Of a stretch of DNA of 9,355 bases, positions 6,921-9,355 are shown in pieces. The DNA is from Erythrobacter sp. (GTDB lineage Bacteria; Pseudomonadota; Alphaproteobacteria; Sphingomonadales; Sphingomonadaceae), in assembly GCA_013214365.1 (NCBI GenBank), contig JABSPI010000066.1, positions 1-9,355 of the forward strand. The letters are read 5' to 3'. Under the pieces are notes generated by a model. It had not been told where the DNA came from. It made no database searches and saw nothing but the letters and a program-made list of their open reading frames with translations. How positions within the stretch are numbered: position 1 is the first letter of the stretch; every line of letters starts with the position of its first letter. Made by a program: the position numbers and the translations under genes.

Positions 6921-7523
6921 TCAGCGGAATCGCATCACGGCCAGCGCGCTGCGTTGCACCACCGTCAGCGCGCATAGGCCGGCATAGATATAGGCGATGA
7001 CCCCGAACCATGCAGGCAACAGGCACATCGCCGCAAACACCACGATCGTCTCGGCCCCTTCGGCAAGGCCGGTGGAATAGAAGAAGCTTTTCTGCCCATG
7101 CGCCGTGGTCTCTTCGCCGCGTTCGGCAGCGATGACGGCAAAGGCGAGGAAGCTGATCCCGGTCAAAACAAAGCTCGCCACCAGAACCAGAGCGGGCAAA
7201 GTGTTGTCCGTCTCCAGCACCCCGAAAGCGAGCGGAATGGAGACGTAAAAGGCGAAATCGGCGACAATGTCGAAATAGCCCCCCAGAGCGGTTGGCTGGC
7301 TTGCGCGCGCCACCGCCCCGTCAAGCCCGTCGAGCACGCGGTTGGCAATGATCAGGCAAAGCCCCAAGCCCAATTCGCCCAAGGCAATCGCCACCGCCGC
7401 GCCCAGCCCCGCCGCAAGCCCGGTAAAGGTCAGCATATTGGCGCTGATCCCGATTGCGGCGAGCCACCGGCCCAAACGGTTCAATGGCGGATCGATCACA
7501 GGGCGCAAAAGGGCATCAAACAT
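6921..7523 (-). CDS. CDP-alcohol phosphatidyltransferase family membrane protein
   Basis: Enzymes of this family transfer a phosphatidyl-type group from a CDP-alcohol to a second alcohol, releasing CMP, within the inner membrane. The 200-residue product carries the family signature D-x2-D-G-x2-A-R-x7-G-x3-D-x3-D, with aspartates at 65, 68, 85 and 89 that bind the metal and CDP. Around it are about five to six hydrophobic helices. The acceptor alcohol cannot be told from the sequence. The family includes phosphatidylglycerophosphate, phosphatidylserine and inositol-phosphate synthases, and this one has no distinctive extra domain. The ATG at 7523 is preferred, with a G-rich stretch before it. 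A TTG at 7535 would add four residues. The start overlaps the transporter gene by 8 bases, so the two are likely co-translated. Confidence 0.87.
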   Translation of the reverse strand: MFDALLRPVIDPPLNRLGRWLAAIGISANMLTFTGLAAGLGAAVAIALGELGLGLCLIIANRVLDGLDGAVARASQPTALGGYFDIVADFAFYVSIPLAFGVLETDNTLPALVLVASFVLTGISFLAFAVIAAERGEETTAHGQKSFFYSTGLAEGAETIVVFAAMCLLPAWFGVIAYIYAGLCALTVVQRSALAVMRFR

Positions 7524-8844
7524 GGCCGCCCCCAACGAGCGTCAACAGGCCGATCCACGCACCGGTCATCGCGGTGGCGATATTTCCCGCAATCCAGCTT
7601 TTGATCCCCAATCCGGCAATTTCGGCCCGGCGATCGGGACATAGGGTGCCAATGGTGGACACCAACAGGCCGATACTGGCCAGATTGGCAAAGCCGCACA
7701 TCGCATAGATCACGATCAATTGGCTGCGCGCGCCCAAAGTGCCATCCTCCAACGCCGCCAATTCAAGAAAAGCGACATATTCGTTGAGGATCGCCTTGGT
7801 GCCCATCAATTCGCCCGCGCTCGATGCCTCGGCCCATGGCACGCCGAGCAGCCACATAAAGGGCGCGAAAATCCACCCGAAAATCCCCTGCAAGGTGAGC
7901 GGCGCCTCCCCGCCCACGGGCACCAGAGCCAGCGCCTCATCCGCGAGCGCCACCAGCGCAAAGACCACGATGATGATCGCCACCACGGCAAGGAACAATT
8001 GCATCCCGTCCATCGTCCCTTTGACGATCGCATCAATGCTCGATTGGTAGGAAAGACCCCCTTCGTCGCCCGGCCCCTCAGCCGCGGCATCATCCGGCCT
8101 CTGATCCGCGCTCTTATCGCTCGCCGCATCACCGGCGCTGCCCGGAACCATCAGCCGGGCAATCAGCAAAGCTGCAGGCAGCGAGACCAGCGAGGCGGCA
8201 ATCATATGGCCGACCGGATTGGCCAAAGTGGCTTTGAGCGTGCTGGCATAAAGCACCAGAACAGCGCCCGAAATGGTCGACATGGCCAGCACCATGATCT
8301 GGAACAATTCGGCCCGGCTCATCTTTGCAAGATAGGCGCGGATCACCAGCGGGCTTTCCACCACACCCAGAAACATATTGGCCCCGCCCGCAAGCCCGAC
8401 CACCCCGCTCACCCCCAAGGTCCGGCGCAACAGAAAGGACAGCGCATTGACCAGCGCGCGCAGCACGCCCCAATGCCACAGCAAAGCCGAAAGCGCGGAA
8501 AACACGATCACCAAAGGCAGGATTTGAAACGCAATGATCACCGGCGGATCGCGCCCCGGCTCCAGCGCGAAAGGCAAAGGCGCCCCGCCCAGATAGCCAA
8601 ACATATAGGACGAGCCGACCAGCGTCGCCCGCTCAACCGCGAACACCGCCTGGTTGAGATATTCCATCGCGCCCCAGACAAACGGAACCCGGATAATCAA
8701 CAGCGCGAGGCCCGCCTGCAAAGCCAGCGCCCCCAGCGCCCATCGCCATCCCGGTGTCGCGCGGCGATCCTCGCTCAACCCCCAGGCAAGGCCCAGCAGC
8801 ACCGCAATCCCGACAATACCGCGCAATTGATCAAACAGGTCCAA
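7516..8844 (-). CDS. Concentrative nucleoside transporter (CNT/NupC family) with an altered base-binding motif
   Basis: CNT proteins import nucleosides with a cation gradient. The 442-residue product is multi-helical and shows the family landmarks: GGANMFLG (153-160) followed by ESPLVIRAYL (163-172), NEYVAF (354-359) and CGFANLASIG (383-392). Ribose-contact residues known from the Vibrio transporter appear kept (E355, N387, S390). However, the usual G-Q-T-E of the base site reads G160-V-V-E163. Residues ~235-262 form a hydrophilic Asp/Ala/Gly-rich cytoplasmic loop longer than I would expect. The TTG start at 8844 is supported by AAAAGGG (8851-8857) six bases upstream and by the match of the following LRGIVGIAVLL to other CNT N-termini. 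It overlaps the phosphatidyltransferase gene and follows the DoxX-like gene by 53 bases. Confidence 0.9.
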   Translation of the reverse strand: MDLFDQLRGIVGIAVLLGLAWGLSEDRRATPGWRWALGALALQAGLALLIIRVPFVWGAMEYLNQAVFAVERATLVGSSYMFGYLGGAPLPFALEPGRDPPVIIAFQILPLVIVFSALSALLWHWGVLRALVNALSFLLRRTLGVSGVVGLAGGANMFLGVVESPLVIRAYLAKMSRAELFQIMVLAMSTISGAVLVLYASTLKATLANPVGHMIAASLVSLPAALLIARLMVPGSAGDAASDKSADQRPDDAAAEGPGDEGGLSYQSSIDAIVKGTMDGMQLFLAVVAIIIVVFALVALADEALALVPVGGEAPLTLQGIFGWIFAPFMWLLGVPWAEASSAGELMGTKAILNEYVAFLELAALEDGTLGARSQLIVIYAMCGFANLASIGLLVSTIGTLCPDRRAEIAGLGIKSWIAGNIATAMTGAWIGLLTLVGGGHV

Positions 8845-8860
8845 GACGCGCCCTTTTGAT

Positions 8861-8911
8861 GGTTCAGCTGATTTGGTGGTTCAGCTTTTGAGAAGGTTCA
8901 GGCGTCCTTTT
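8861..8911. repeat. Three degenerate 17-base tandem repeats beginning GGTTCAG
   Basis: GGTTCAG occurs at 8861-8867, 8878-8884 and 8895-8901, exactly 17 bases apart each time. The first two copies share TGGTTCAGCT, ten bases, including the base before. The last copy overlaps the stop codon of the DoxX-like gene (TGA read from 8900 to 8898). The rest of each unit has diverged. The array fills most of the 53-base gap ahead of the transporter gene. Confidence 0.65.
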
Positions 8912-9329
8912 TGCTGAAAAACCGGTCAAGCGCCAGCGTGTCGAGATCGCGCAGCGCAATCAGCGCCAAAGCCGCGCCGGCCACTGTGATCGAGGGGAAG
9001 AAGAAAATATCTGCATCCTCGGGATTAGCGAACAGATAATACCCGAACGGATCGAGGAAATGGCGCCAGATCGCAAATGCGCCGCCGACCAAAATCACCG
9101 CCGATAGCACCAGCGTGTATTTGCGCAGCAAGCCCAGCACCACCAACAGGCCAAGCGCAACCTCGCCCCAGCCAAACGCCAATTGCACCATGTCATGCGC
9201 GCCAATCCCGCCATAATAGTTTTGTGACAGCTCGCTTCCATAGCCGCCCACCGCGCGCACCAGGCCCCAGATAATAAGCAGCCCGCCAGTGCCGATCCGC
9301 ATGATCAGCAGCGAAATTGGGGTAAGCAT
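8898..9329 (-). CDS. DoxX-like four-helix membrane protein
   Basis: A 143-residue integral membrane protein with four hydrophobic helices at about 5-25, 49-68, 72-88 and 109-126 and a basic C-terminus (SKKDA). Helix number, length and the motif of small and aromatic residues around LIIWGLVRAVGGYG and FGWGEVALGLLVVLG fit the loose DoxX/DoxD group, whose members have varied and mostly unknown roles. I cannot give a specific function. The ATG at 9329 is chosen because GGAGA (9339-9343) lies 9 bases before it. An in-frame ATG at 9338 would add three residues but directly abuts the GGAGA. The gene is followed in the same direction by the nucleoside transporter gene and probably shares its transcript. 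Its promoter lies outside the window. Confidence 0.68.
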   Translation of the reverse strand: MLTPISLLIMRIGTGGLLIIWGLVRAVGGYGSELSQNYYGGIGAHDMVQLAFGWGEVALGLLVVLGLLRKYTLVLSAVILVGGAFAIWRHFLDPFGYYLFANPEDADIFFFPSITVAGAALALIALRDLDTLALDRFFSKKDA

Positions 9330-9355
9330 GTAAGACATTCTCCAGATGAGAGGCG

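Noticed and set aside
7720..8859. 379-codon open frame on the + strand opposite the nucleoside transporter
   Set aside because: The product is rich in Arg, Gln and His with no hydrophobic or domain pattern, which is typical of a reversed membrane-protein gene.

Overview
The window is the tail of a photosynthesis gene cluster from an alphaproteobacterium that makes bacteriochlorophyll a. The gene order puhA-puhB-puhC-bciE-acsF-puhE-hemA, the oxygen-dependent cyclase (AcsF) and the high GC content fit an aerobic anoxygenic phototroph. The Sphingomonadales, Erythrobacter-like, are the most likely group; this assignment rests on remembered gene order and protein similarity, not on a search.

Positions 1-5000 (+ strand) hold one compact operon. 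It begins inside puhA (reaction-centre H subunit, 5' end outside the window) and continues through puhB and puhC (reaction-centre and LH1 assembly), a 104-residue protein best read as the cyclase subunit BciE, acsF (Mg-protoporphyrin IX monomethyl ester cyclase), puhE (assembly membrane protein) and hemA (5-aminolevulinate synthase). Every junction overlaps by 4 to 11 bases, so translation is probably coupled throughout. The operon joins the first committed step of tetrapyrrole synthesis, closure of ring E, and assembly of the protein complex that takes up the pigment. An intrinsic terminator at 5033-5079 closes it.

Positions 5135-5174 hold a second, symmetric terminator shared with the convergent gene at 5201-5782 (- strand). 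That gene encodes a lipid-anchored pseudoazurin-type cupredoxin with all four type 1 copper ligands. The 288-base divergent spacer (5783-6070) has no convincing gene but holds a 6-bp perfect hairpin in the cupredoxin leader and other inverted repeats. A DUF1499 membrane protein follows at 6071-6871 (+).

Positions 6921-9329 (- strand) form a three-gene run of housekeeping or accessory type: a DoxX-like membrane protein, a concentrative nucleoside transporter (CNT) and a CDP-alcohol phosphatidyltransferase. The spacer between the first two carries three copies of GGTTCAG at an exact 17-base pitch. The transporter keeps its ribose-binding residues but has Val-Val where CNT proteins usually have Gln-Thr at the nucleobase site.

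No tRNA, rRNA, CRISPR array, insertion sequence or phage gene was seen. I did not find a wholly new system. The points most worth a second look are the cyclase subunit, the cupredoxin next to the photosynthesis operon, the altered transporter site and the 17-base repeats.
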